NCBI GenBank assembly: GCA_025057595.1
Contig: JANXBK010000001.1
Location: 93,511 to 157,510 of the forward strand
From: Thermodesulfovibrio sp.
Lineage (GTDB): Bacteria > Nitrospirota > Thermodesulfovibrionia > Thermodesulfovibrionales > Thermodesulfovibrionaceae
Reading direction: 5' to 3'
DNA length: 64,000 nt
A program made the translations under genes and the position numbers. A model generated the notes under the pieces. It was not told the origin of the DNA, did not search any database, and saw only the letters and a list, made by a program, of their open reading frames with translations. Below, piece by piece: positions 1 to 9,518 of the stretch; positions within the stretch are counted from its first letter, which is position 1, and every line of letters starts with the position of its first letter.

Positions 1-1
1 T

Positions 2-148
2 CGATCAAAAGCAGGAGCTGTGCCTCTTGTAATTTTAACTCATAAAGCGAAAGAGAAAGATGTTCTTCAAGCTGTTCAAAAAATTGATCAGCTGCCTGTT
101 GTGGCAGCAAAAAGTGTTTTTATAAGAGTTGAAGGACAGGAAGAGTAG
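2..148 (+). CDS. hom: C-terminal end of homoserine dehydrogenase (ACT domain), truncated by window start
   Basis: Manual translation RSKAGAVPLVILTHKAKEKDVLQAVQKIDQLPVVAAKSVFIRVEGQEE*, typical ACT-domain tail of bacterial homoserine dehydrogenase. Confidence 0.75.
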   Translation, partial: RSKAGAVPLVILTHKAKEKDVLQAVQKIDQLPVVAAKSVFIRVEGQEE

Positions 149-860
149 TTTTTCAAGATACATCAGACAGATTATTCTTCCTAAATTCGGACAAGAAGCT
201 CAAGAAAAACTTCAAAGAGTAAAAGTTTTAGTAGTGGGAGTTGGTGGTTTAGGAAGCGTTGTCTCTTTATATCTTGCCTGCTCAGGTATTGGTTATATAG
301 GTTTAGTAGATCCTGATACTGTTGAGTTAAGTAATCTTCAAAGACAGATTTTACACTCAGAGGAGCATATAGGAATGCTTAAAGTAGTCTCAGGTATGAT
401 AAATCTAAAAAGACTAAATAGTGATTTAAGAGTATTAATCTATCCAGAGGAGATTAATAATTCAAATGTTTTAGATATTATAAAACCTTATGATATAGTT
501 GTTGCCTGTCCTGATAACTTTAAAACAAGATTTATACTAAATGACGTCTGTCTGCAGATGGGCAAACCATTCGTTATCGGTGCTGTTTCAGAGTTTGAGG
601 GCCATGTATTCAGTGTGCTTTCTCCAAATGGTCCATGTTATAGATGCTTATTTAATGAAGCTAAAGATGAAAACCTTCAAAGAGGAATTTTTGCTCCTGT
701 TGTAGGTGTAATAGGAGCGATTCAAGCTTCAGAGACTCTAAAACTTATCTTAAATATTGGAGATTTTCTTTATGGAAGAATGCTTATATATGATGCTTTT
801 CAAGAAAGTTTTAGAGAGGTAAGATTTAAAAGAGACTCTTCTTGTAAACTCTGTAAGTGA
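129..860 (+). CDS. ThiF/MoeB/HesA-family E1-like adenylyltransferase
   Basis: GVGGLGS nucleotide-binding motif, DNFKTR motif, paired Cys motifs CYRC...CKLC; TTG start overlapping hom. Confidence 0.92.
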   Translation: MKDRKSSFSRYIRQIILPKFGQEAQEKLQRVKVLVVGVGGLGSVVSLYLACSGIGYIGLVDPDTVELSNLQRQILHSEEHIGMLKVVSGMINLKRLNSDLRVLIYPEEINNSNVLDIIKPYDIVVACPDNFKTRFILNDVCLQMGKPFVIGAVSEFEGHVFSVLSPNGPCYRCLFNEAKDENLQRGIFAPVVGVIGAIQASETLKLILNIGDFLYGRMLIYDAFQESFREVRFKRDSSCKLCK

Positions 861-1252
861 TGCTGAAAATAAAGAAAGAGATTTATGAAGAGATGATAAC
901 TTATTGTCAACAAGGGATGCCCTATGAAGTCTGTGGGATTCTTGCAGGCCAAGACAACTGTGTTACAGAGATTTTTAAAATAAAAAATATAGAAAACTCC
1001 TCTGTAAGCTATCTTATGGATCCTTTAGAGCAGTTAAAAGTGATGAAGGAAATAAGAAGCAAAACTCTTCAATTTCTTGCAATATTTCATAGTCATCCTT
1101 TTGGTAGTGCTTATCCTTCACAAAAGGATAAAGAGTTAGCTTTCTATGATGTTTACTATATAATTGTGGCTTTGTTGCCAAAGATTGAAGTTAAATGTTT
1201 TAAGATAAAAAATAATGAGTTTTTTGAAGAGGAAATACAAGTAGAAGTATGA
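857..1252 (+). CDS. JAMM/MPN-family (M67) metalloprotease
   Basis: YEVCGILAG plus HSHPFGSAYPSQKD (HxHPx7SxxD JAMM motif); ATG overlaps the ThiF-like stop. Confidence 0.9.
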   Translation: MMLKIKKEIYEEMITYCQQGMPYEVCGILAGQDNCVTEIFKIKNIENSSVSYLMDPLEQLKVMKEIRSKTLQFLAIFHSHPFGSAYPSQKDKELAFYDVYYIIVALLPKIEVKCFKIKNNEFFEEEIQVEV

Positions 1253-3018
1253 AAAAGTTACTCTATATTTCCTTATTTTTGAGTTTTTTCCTTTTAGGTT
1301 TTTTCTTAGGATATCTTTATTGGATTTTTTCAGATCTACCAAATGTAAAGACTCTTGAAAATTATAGACCTTACGAGTCTTCTATTGTGTACTCCTCAGA
1401 TGGCGAGGTTCTTACTGAGTTTTTCTATGAAAGAAGAAAATTCATTCCCCATTATGAGATTCCAGATATAATTAAAAAAGCCTTTATAGCTGCTGAAGAT
1501 GTAAGATTTTATAACCATCCAGGTGTTGATATATTAGGAATACTAAGAGCGCTGTATAAGGATATAAAAGCAGGAAGTATTGTTGAAGGCGGAAGTACAA
1601 TAACTCAACAACTCGCAAAAATGCTTTTTTTAAGTCCTGAAAAGACCTTATCAAGAAAGATAAAGGAGGCGATTCTTTCAATTCAAATTGAAAAAAAATA
1701 TACTAAGGATGAAATTTTGGGACTTTATCTAAATCAAGCATATTTTGGTTGTAGAGCCTATGGAATAGCAGCTGCAGCTGAAACTTATTTTGGTAAATCT
1801 TTTAAAAATTTAAATATAGCTGAAGTAGCACTTCTTGCTTCTTTACCAAAGGCTCCTTCTTTGTTTAATCCTTTTAAAAGACCAGAGATAGTTCTGAAAA
1901 GAAGAAACATAATTTTACAAAAAATGTTTGACAAGGGATTTATCAGTAAGGAGCAGTATGAAGAAGCTTTAAGACAGCCCTTGCCTGAGCACCCTCACTG
2001 GCGTAAATTTGAAGCACCCTATTTTGTTGAAACACTAAGACTAAATTTAGAGTCAAAATATGGTGAAAGGCTTTATAAAGATGGATTAAGAATTTACTCT
2101 ACGATAGATTATAGAATGCAAAAGATAGCAGAGGAGGCTATCTCAAAAGGACTTAATGAGATTCATAAAAGAGTGAAGCCTCCTGTGCAAGCAGCGTTGG
2201 TAGCAATGGAGTTAAAAACTGGATATATAAGAGCTATGAGTGGTGGAAGCGATTTTAGAAAAACCCAATATAACAGAGTATTTGCTTTAAGGCAACCAGG
2301 AAGCGCTTTTAAACCATTTGTTTATGCAGTAGCACTAACAGAGGGATATTCTCCAGATGATACAATCCTTGATGCTCCTATTTCTTTTCCAGGTGCTGTT
2401 TTCGGAAAGAGTTGGAGTCCAAAGAACTACAATAATGAATACCACGGAGAAGTTACATTGAAGAAAGCTATTGCTTTATCTTTAAATGCTGCAACTGTAA
2501 GACTTGCCTCTTATGTAGGAATTAAAAAAATTACAGAGTTTGCTCACCAATGTGGGTTAAACTCAAAGATCCATCCTTATCTTTCAACTGCCTTAGGAGC
2601 CTCAGATGTAAAACTTATAGAGTTAACTCAAGCTTATGCAGTTTTTGCTACAGGCAAAAGAATTAAACCAATTTTTTACAGGAATATTACTGATTCAAAT
2701 GGAGTAGTCTTAGAAGAAAACAAACCTGAGTTTGAAGTGTTGCTCTCTGAAGAAATAGTTCAAAAGATGAAGGAGCTATTAAGAGAAGTTGTTGTCTCAG
2801 GTACAGCTCATAAAGCAAATAATTTGGGAAGAGAAGTCTATGGTAAAACTGGCACTACAAATGATTACTCTGATGCTTGGTTTATAGGATTTGATGACAA
2901 CCTCTTAGTAGGTGTTTGGGTTGGAAGAGATGATCATAAACCAATAGGCCTAAAAGAAACAGGTGCACGTGCTGCACTTCCGATATGGATTTACTTTATG
3001 AAGGAAATTAGAAAGTGA
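1249..3018 (+). CDS. Penicillin-binding protein 1A family (transglycosylase/transpeptidase)
   Basis: AAEDVRFYNHPGVD, EGGSTITQQLAK, RQPGSAFKPF, GKTGTTNDYSDAWF motifs. Confidence 0.95.
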   Translation: MKKLLYISLFLSFFLLGFFLGYLYWIFSDLPNVKTLENYRPYESSIVYSSDGEVLTEFFYERRKFIPHYEIPDIIKKAFIAAEDVRFYNHPGVDILGILRALYKDIKAGSIVEGGSTITQQLAKMLFLSPEKTLSRKIKEAILSIQIEKKYTKDEILGLYLNQAYFGCRAYGIAAAAETYFGKSFKNLNIAEVALLASLPKAPSLFNPFKRPEIVLKRRNIILQKMFDKGFISKEQYEEALRQPLPEHPHWRKFEAPYFVETLRLNLESKYGERLYKDGLRIYSTIDYRMQKIAEEAISKGLNEIHKRVKPPVQAALVAMELKTGYIRAMSGGSDFRKTQYNRVFALRQPGSAFKPFVYAVALTEGYSPDDTILDAPISFPGAVFGKSWSPKNYNNEYHGEVTLKKAIALSLNAATVRLASYVGIKKITEFAHQCGLNSKIHPYLSTALGASDVKLIELTQAYAVFATGKRIKPIFYRNITDSNGVVLEENKPEFEVLLSEEIVQKMKELLREVVVSGTAHKANNLGREVYGKTGTTNDYSDAWFIGFDDNLLVGVWVGRDDHKPIGLKETGARAALPIWIYFMKEIRK

Positions 3019-3032
3019 TGTTAAAATAAAAA

Positions 3033-3803
3033 GTGGGCAAGATTATAGCAATAGTTAATCAGAAAGGAGGGGTTGGGAAAACCACAACAGCTATTAATCT
3101 CGGGGCTTGTTTAGCGATTGAAGGCAAAAAGGTTTTGCTTGTTGATTCAGATCCGCAAGGAAATCTTACCACAGGTGTAGGATTTGATAGAAATAGAATA
3201 AAAAAAAGTTTATATGATCTTTATGTAAACTCTACGGCAGTAAAAGATGTTATTACTAAAACTTCTTTTGATAATTTATGGCTTATTCCTTCTACAATAG
3301 ATCTCGTAGGAGTAGAAGTAGAAATTATTAGTAAACCAAAAAGAGAGTTTATTTTGCAAAGCATTTTACTGCCACTTGTTTTAGAGTTTGACTATATCCT
3401 AGTTGATGCTCCTCCTTCTCTGGGGCTTCTAACTTTGAATTGTCTTGTCTCAGCAAACTCAGTACTTATTCCTGTTCAATGTGAGTATTATGCTCTTGAA
3501 GGATTAACTTTGCTTACAAAAACAATAGATCTTATAAAAAGTAGTTTTAATCCTAAACTAAAAGTTGAAGGAATTCTTCTTACAATGTTTGATATAAGGA
3601 ATACACTTTCTAAGCAAGTTGTAGATGAAGTAAGAAAATTTTTTGGTAAAAAAGTCTACACTACTATAATTCCAAGAAATGTTACACTTGCAGAGGCTCC
3701 TAGCCACGGTAAGCCTGTAGTATTTTATGATATTAAATCTAAAGGAGCTCAAAGTTATATGAGCTTTACCATGGAGTTTTTAAATGAAGAAGGCGCTTGG
3801 TAA
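3033..3803 (+). CDS. parA: ParA/Soj chromosome partitioning ATPase
   Basis: [16 protein letters not shown] deviant Walker A; adjacent parB; GTG start. Confidence 0.95.
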   Translation: MGKIIAIVNQKGGVGKTTTAINLGACLAIEGKKVLLVDSDPQGNLTTGVGFDRNRIKKSLYDLYVNSTAVKDVITKTSFDNLWLIPSTIDLVGVEVEIISKPKREFILQSILLPLVLEFDYILVDAPPSLGLLTLNCLVSANSVLIPVQCEYYALEGLTLLTKTIDLIKSSFNPKLKVEGILLTMFDIRNTLSKQVVDEVRKFFGKKVYTTIIPRNVTLAEAPSHGKPVVFYDIKSKGAQSYMSFTMEFLNEEGAW

Positions 3804-4620
3804 AGGTTTAGAGGCTTTAATACCTCAGAAAGAAGAGACATTTATAGAGATTGATATAGAAAGAATTATTCCTAATGATATGCAACCAAGAAAAGATTTT
3901 CCAGAAGAATCTCTTAGAGAGCTTGCTCAATCAATAAAAGAAAAGGGAGTTCTTCAACCAATAGTTGTGTCAAGAGTTGGAGATGGTACCTTTAGGATTG
4001 TTGTAGGAGAGAGACGTTGGAGAGCAGCAAAGATTGCAGGATTTGAAAAAATTCCAGCAATTATAAAGGATGTATCAGCTGAAGAAGCTGCTGAGCTTGC
4101 ATTAATTGAGAATATTCAGAGAGAAGATCTTGATCCTGTAGAGATTGCCTTATGTTTTGAAAAGCTTATCAATGATTTTAATCTCACTCAGGAAGAGCTT
4201 TCAAAAAGAGTCGGAAAGGACAGAGCAACAATTGCAAACTACTTAAGGATTTTAAAACTTCCTGATAAAATTAAAGAGTATTTAAGACAGGGAGTTCTTA
4301 CAATGGGACATGCAAAAGCAATAGCATCAGTTAAGGATGCTGAAAAACAGATTGAGATAGCAGATTATGTTATAACAAAAGCTCTTTCTGTAAGACAGAC
4401 AGAAGAATTTGTAAGAGGAATATATAAAAGGAAGAAAAAAGTTGTTGAGGTGACTCCGGAAATTAGAGAGCTTGAAGAGACTCTTTCAACTGAATTGGGC
4501 ACTAAAGTTAAAATTCATCATAAAGGTAAAAAAGGTAAGTTAGAGATATTTTATAGCTGTCTTGATGAGCTTGACGGAATACTACAAAGAATTTTTAGAA
4601 AATCTTTCCTGGATTCATAA
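3784..4620 (+). CDS. parB: ParB/Spo0J chromosome partitioning protein
   Basis: LGKGLEALIP N-terminus, GERRWRAAKIAG, ALIENIQREDL motifs; overlaps parA. Confidence 0.95.
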   Translation: MKKALGKGLEALIPQKEETFIEIDIERIIPNDMQPRKDFPEESLRELAQSIKEKGVLQPIVVSRVGDGTFRIVVGERRWRAAKIAGFEKIPAIIKDVSAEEAAELALIENIQREDLDPVEIALCFEKLINDFNLTQEELSKRVGKDRATIANYLRILKLPDKIKEYLRQGVLTMGHAKAIASVKDAEKQIEIADYVITKALSVRQTEEFVRGIYKRKKKVVEVTPEIRELEETLSTELGTKVKIHHKGKKGKLEIFYSCLDELDGILQRIFRKSFLDS

Positions 4621-5944
4621 TATCTTTCGGATCAAAAACTCTTTTTAATGCTTTCATAATCTCAATCTGACGCTTACTTAACTGTATCTCAATGTATTGT
4701 TTCTTTGTTACTCCTACCCCGTGTTCTCCCGAGATAGCACCCTGTAATGATACTGTAAGCTCAAATATTTTTTTTGCCATTTCAAATCCTTTATTGACCT
4801 CATCAGGATTTATAAGAATATTTACATGAATATTCCCATCTCCTGCATGTCCAAAGCAGACAGCAGGAATTTTTGAAAGGTTAGAGATTTCTTTAATACT
4901 TACAAGTGCTTTAGATAGATTTTCAACTGGTACAGTGATATCTAAGTTAATCTTTTTTTTATCCGTCATCTTTAAGATAGTTGGTGAAATACATCTTCTT
5001 GCTTTCCATAAATTCTGTCTTGAATAAAAATCTGTTGCCACTTTGATATCACCTTTAAGTTTTTTTGCTATATCAATAACTCTTTCAGCCTCCCTTTTAA
5101 TTGATGTTACTTCTCCATCAAGTTCTAAAAGAATCATTGCTTCGGTATCCTTTATTAGCTCGATATTAGTGTTTTCCTTAATTATTTGAAGACAGGAGTT
5201 ATCAAGAAATTCAACAGCTCTTGGAATTATGCTTTTATGTAAAATTTGAGGAATTAGCAATCCAGCATTTTCAATATTTGGAAAACTTATAAGAAGAGTA
5301 ATTATGTCTTCTGGTTGAGGTAAAACTCTTAAAGTTACTTTTGATATTATGCCAAGAGTTCCCTCTGAGCCTATAAATAACTCTTTAATCTCATAACCTA
5401 CTACTCTTTTAGTTGTTTTCCCTCCAAAAGTTAAAATATTTCCGTTTGAAAGGACAACTTCTAACTCCATTACATAATTCCTTGTAACCCCATATTTTAT
5501 TGCTGTTGGTCCGCCAGCATTTGTGGCTACGTTACCACCAATTGTGCAGTAATCAAGAGATGCTGGATCAGGCGGATAAAAAAGCTCGTATATAATAAGT
5601 TCTTTTTGAAGCTCACCATTTATAACTCCAGCCTCTACTGTGACTGTAAAATTTTTTGAGTTTATATCTAATATCTGATTCATCTTTTCAAGACTTATAA
5701 CGATACTTTTTGAGTCAATGGGAATCGCTCCTCCTGACATACCTGTGCCAGCACCTCTTGGAACAATTTTTAGACCTTTATTAGAAGCCCATTTGATTAA
5801 TTTGGATATCTCTTCTGTATTTCTAGGCCAAGCGACAAATTGGGGAGCTACTCCTTTAGCATAGGAGGCATCGTAACTGTAGCATATAATATCTTCTTTT
5901 TCAGATGATATCTCTATTCCATCAAGAAGATTCATCAAACTCAA
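4595..5944 (-). CDS. FAD-linked oxidase, glycolate oxidase GlcD-like
   Basis: PRGAGTGMSGGAIP FAD-binding motif, GGNVATNAGGP, C-terminal FGHAGDGNIHVNI, SGEHGVG. Confidence 0.9.
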   Translation of the reverse strand: MSLMNLLDGIEISSEKEDIICYSYDASYAKGVAPQFVAWPRNTEEISKLIKWASNKGLKIVPRGAGTGMSGGAIPIDSKSIVISLEKMNQILDINSKNFTVTVEAGVINGELQKELIIYELFYPPDPASLDYCTIGGNVATNAGGPTAIKYGVTRNYVMELEVVLSNGNILTFGGKTTKRVVGYEIKELFIGSEGTLGIISKVTLRVLPQPEDIITLLISFPNIENAGLLIPQILHKSIIPRAVEFLDNSCLQIIKENTNIELIKDTEAMILLELDGEVTSIKREAERVIDIAKKLKGDIKVATDFYSRQNLWKARRCISPTILKMTDKKKINLDITVPVENLSKALVSIKEISNLSKIPAVCFGHAGDGNIHVNILINPDEVNKGFEMAKKIFELTVSLQGAISGEHGVGVTKKQYIEIQLSKRQIEIMKALKRVFDPKDIMNPGKIF

Positions 5945-5945
5945 T

Positions 5946-8900
5946 CTAATTTAGTTTTATAGAGATTACAGAGGATACTCCCTCTTCTTGCATTGTTACT
6001 CCGTAAACATAGTCTGCTATTTCGATCATGAGCTTGTTATGAGTTATTATAAGAAACTGTATATGTTTGCTAAACTCCTTTAAAAGTTTCCTTAATTTAA
6101 TTGTATTTGTATCATCTAAAGTAGCATCAACTTCATCAAAAATACATATCGGAGAGGGCTTCACTGACAAACAGGCAAAAATCAAAGCTAAAGCAGCAAG
6201 CGTCTTTTCTCCTCCTGAAAAAAGATTTATGTTGTTTGATTTTTTACCAGGTAGTTGCACATAAATATCAATCTCTGATTCTAATATATTATTTTCATTG
6301 GTTAATAGTAAGTCTGCCTTCCCGCCCTCAAAAAGTTCATTGAATATTAGACTATATTTTTCTCTAAGTAAATTAAAGGTTTCTTTAAGCTTTTTCTTTG
6401 AAATATTATTAATTTTTCTTATAGCTTCCTCAATCTCCTTTATTGAAGTTAACAAGTCTTTCTGTTGCTCTATTAAAAAATAATATCTTTCCCTTATTTC
6501 TTCAAACTCTTTAAGTATTTCTACATCAACTGGACCTATCTCTTTGAGTTGAGCTTTTAGTTGATTTGCTTTTAATTTAAAAGCTTCGGTATTCTCTGTA
6601 GGTTCAATCTTTTCCTTTAAGATGTCAACTCCATAAAAGTTATATATTTCATTCCACAAACTCTCTAATTTGATTGTGAGCTCTTTAAGCTCTACTTCTT
6701 TTTTCCCAAAATTTGAAGTATTAATCTGGATTTCTTCAGTAAGTTTTTTATAGTCTTCTTCAAGCTTAGATAAATTGTCTTTTTCCTTTGCAAGACAGTC
6801 TTTTAAATTCTCTATTTCTTCTGAAGAGAGGAAAATCTGTTTTTTAAGCTCTTCTATTCGTTTCTCTATTTCTAAAATCTCACCTTTTAGGTATTCGCTT
6901 TTTGCCTTATTTTGGGTAATTTCTTTAAGGTTTCTCTCCTTTTTTTCAAAAAGTTTCTTAATCTGCTCATTGATTTTTTCAATCTGTAGATTAATTGTTT
7001 TTATTTTTTCTTTTGATGTAATTAGTTTTAGTTTTTTATCTGAAATTAGTTCACTTTTTTCTATATTAATTTTTGAAATATTAAAAGCCTTCTGTTTTAA
7101 TCTTTCGATTTTGTCTTCTGTAAGCTTTATCATTTCTGATAGATAATCAATATCTGCTGAAATTTTTTGCCTTGTATCAAAGTTTTGTTGTTTTTCTTGT
7201 AAAAGAGCTTTTTCTTCTTTATATAAGTAGCCTACTTTTTGATTTGTGGTTTCTGTTTCATTGCATAAGTTTTTATAACTTTCCTTTTTTTGAACTAGCT
7301 CTTTATTAATTTTGTAAATCTCTCCTCTGCAAGTTTCTAACTTAGTTTCTAAATTTTGTTTTTTGTCCTTTAACTCCTTTAGTTTCTCACCTATAAAATT
7401 TAGTTCTTCAGTTATTTTATTTTTTTCTTCCTTTAATCTCTCAAGTTCCTTTTTCTTTCTAAAGACATCTCTGCTTTTTTTAAGTTTTATGAAACCTTCA
7501 GGATATATTACTTCTCCTCTATTTGTAATAAAGGTGTAGCCCTTGTATCTGTCCTTAAGCTCAATAGCTTTATTTATACTTTCCACAACAATAACATTTT
7601 CAAAGATATTAGGAATCGTATTTTCTTTAATTTTTATAAATTTGCTCAAAGTTGGGACAGACTCTTCTGGTGATATTTTTATTTCAGCTTTGTAGTTTCT
7701 TAAAAAGTAGAAATTTTGATTAGAATTTCTATCTATTTCTTCAATGCTTTCAACTACTACTGCTTTTAACTTATCTTCTAAGAAGTTTTCTAGGGCTTCT
7801 TCTAATTCAGAGTGAACTTCTAATAAATCAAGGAATATCACTTTATCTTTAGAGTCTTCACAAACCTCTGACAGAAGTGTTTCAGTTTTATTTTTTATTA
7901 TGGCTTCTTGTTTTTTCTTTTCAATCATAGTTTGCGATGTCTCTTCTAATAAATTATTGATTTTAACTAACTCCTCTTTTAATTTTTTCTCTTCTAATGT
8001 CAATGAATTTAAAAGGTTTTCTAACTTTTGGATTGTTTGTTCCTCCTTTTCTTTTAAAGATTGTAAATATCTTAACTTTTGATTCATCTCCTTAATTTTC
8101 TCCTCAGTAATCTTTAATCTATACTCAGAAGACTCTATTGCTTTTTCTAAATTCAAACGAAGATTTTTTTTGTTTGAAAGCTCAGCAGAAAGATTAAAGA
8201 GATTTTTTTTCTCCCTTTCAATTTCTGAGTCAATAACTTGTTGTTGCTTTTTGCTGGCATCTATATCTTTTTCATATAGAGTTATTTCACTTTGCAGAGG
8301 ATTAATAAGATTTTCTAACTCTATTTTTTCAGCCTTTATTATTTCTAAGCTTTGCTCTATTTTTTTTATTTCTTCGTCGATTTCAATATTTTCATCTTTT
8401 AATCTCTCAATAATTTCTTCTTTAGACTTTCTTTCTTGAGTTAGAAAAATTAGTTTTTTCTCTAGGTCAACTTTTTCTGTCTCTAATTTTTTTTGTTTTT
8501 CCTCAATTTTTTTAAGAGTTTCTTCTTTTTCTTCTATTTGTTTCTTTATTTTTTGAATCTCTTCAACTACTTTATTTTTTTGTATGCCTAAATAATCCTG
8601 CCTCATTCTTATTTGTTCAATTTCGACTTTAAGTGATTGGATTTCCTCAAAAAATGAAGTAGCTTCCTTTTTTGCAACTTTAAGCTCAAGATTTTTAAGT
8701 TCTTGGAGGATTTTTCTGTATCGCTCAGCTTTTTTTGCTTGTTTTTCAAGAAGTAAATACTGTTTTCTTACTTCGGTTATTATATCTTCTAATCTTTGTA
8801 AGTTTTCTTTTGCTGATATTAATTTGGCTTCTGCTTCAGTTCTTTTTAGTTTATAAAAAGATACTCCAGCGCACTCCTCAAGAAGTAATTTTCTTTGATT

Positions 8901-9365
8901 TGCCCTGAATAGGATTTCGTTAAGCTTTATCTGATCTATGATTGCATAGTTTTTTATATCAACACCTTGAGATACAAAAACTTCTTTTAGGTCTTTTAGT
9001 CTAACTTGTCTTCCATTAATTAAAAACTCAGAGTCTCCTATTTTGTAAAGTCTTCTCTTTATCTCTATATTTTCCATTTCTTTAGAGTCATTGCTATCTT
9101 TTTTCTCTATCTCTAAAAAGATGCTTACTTCTGCTAGTCCTCTCTCTTTTTTCGAGGAAGAACCCTGAAAAATTATATCTTCCATTTTTTCTCCTCTTAA
9201 AATTCTCGGATTATGCTCTCCGAGAATCCACCGAAAGGCATCTACGATATTGCTTTTTCCTGTTCCATTAGGACCGATAAAACAGGTAACTCCCTCATGA
9301 ATCTCGATCTTTGTTCTTTCAGGAAAAGATTTAAAGCCGTTAAGTTCAATCCACTTAAGTTTCAT
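5946..9365 (-). CDS. smc: Chromosome segregation protein SMC
   Basis: GFKSFPERTKIEIHEGVTCFIGPNGTGKSNIVDAFRWILGE, long coiled coils with hinge, LFSGGEKTLAALALIFA and FDEVDATLDD. Confidence 0.96.
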   Translation of the reverse strand: MKLKWIELNGFKSFPERTKIEIHEGVTCFIGPNGTGKSNIVDAFRWILGEHNPRILRGEKMEDIIFQGSSSKKERGLAEVSIFLEIEKKDSNDSKEMENIEIKRRLYKIGDSEFLINGRQVRLKDLKEVFVSQGVDIKNYAIIDQIKLNEILFRANQRKLLLEECAGVSFYKLKRTEAEAKLISAKENLQRLEDIITEVRKQYLLLEKQAKKAERYRKILQELKNLELKVAKKEATSFFEEIQSLKVEIEQIRMRQDYLGIQKNKVVEEIQKIKKQIEEKEETLKKIEEKQKKLETEKVDLEKKLIFLTQERKSKEEIIERLKDENIEIDEEIKKIEQSLEIIKAEKIELENLINPLQSEITLYEKDIDASKKQQQVIDSEIEREKKNLFNLSAELSNKKNLRLNLEKAIESSEYRLKITEEKIKEMNQKLRYLQSLKEKEEQTIQKLENLLNSLTLEEKKLKEELVKINNLLEETSQTMIEKKKQEAIIKNKTETLLSEVCEDSKDKVIFLDLLEVHSELEEALENFLEDKLKAVVVESIEEIDRNSNQNFYFLRNYKAEIKISPEESVPTLSKFIKIKENTIPNIFENVIVVESINKAIELKDRYKGYTFITNRGEVIYPEGFIKLKKSRDVFRKKKELERLKEEKNKITEELNFIGEKLKELKDKKQNLETKLETCRGEIYKINKELVQKKESYKNLCNETETTNQKVGYLYKEEKALLQEKQQNFDTRQKISADIDYLSEMIKLTEDKIERLKQKAFNISKINIEKSELISDKKLKLITSKEKIKTINLQIEKINEQIKKLFEKKERNLKEITQNKAKSEYLKGEILEIEKRIEELKKQIFLSSEEIENLKDCLAKEKDNLSKLEEDYKKLTEEIQINTSNFGKKEVELKELTIKLESLWNEIYNFYGVDILKEKIEPTENTEAFKLKANQLKAQLKEIGPVDVEILKEFEEIRERYYFLIEQQKDLLTSIKEIEEAIRKINNISKKKLKETFNLLREKYSLIFNELFEGGKADLLLTNENNILESEIDIYVQLPGKKSNNINLFSGGEKTLAALALIFACLSVKPSPICIFDEVDATLDDTNTIKLRKLLKEFSKHIQFLIITHNKLMIEIADYVYGVTMQEEGVSSVISIKLN

Positions 9366-9457
9366 TATTTAATTATTTTATCTGATTTTTATTTTAAAAG
9401 GTTTAATGTAAACATAAAATTTTTTTATTTGACCTAAAAACCTTGAGTATTTTACTG

Positions 9458-9486
9458 TTGATAAACACTGTTTTTTGTGTTATAAT
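9458..9486 (+). promoter_or_regulatory. Sigma-70-like promoter for dsrA
   Basis: TTGATA (9458-9463), 17-nt spacer, TATAAT (9481-9486), 33 bp upstream of dsrA ATG. Confidence 0.75.
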
Positions 9487-9518
9487 TCTCAAAAAATCTT
9501 TTTAAAGAGGAGGATACT

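Noticed and set aside
5946-9437. Plus-strand ORFs inside smc (6067, 6298, 6775, 7900, 8170, 9213)
   Set aside because: Antisense to a clear SMC coding frame; Ser/Phe-rich translations are the mirror of Lys/Glu-rich coiled coil codons.
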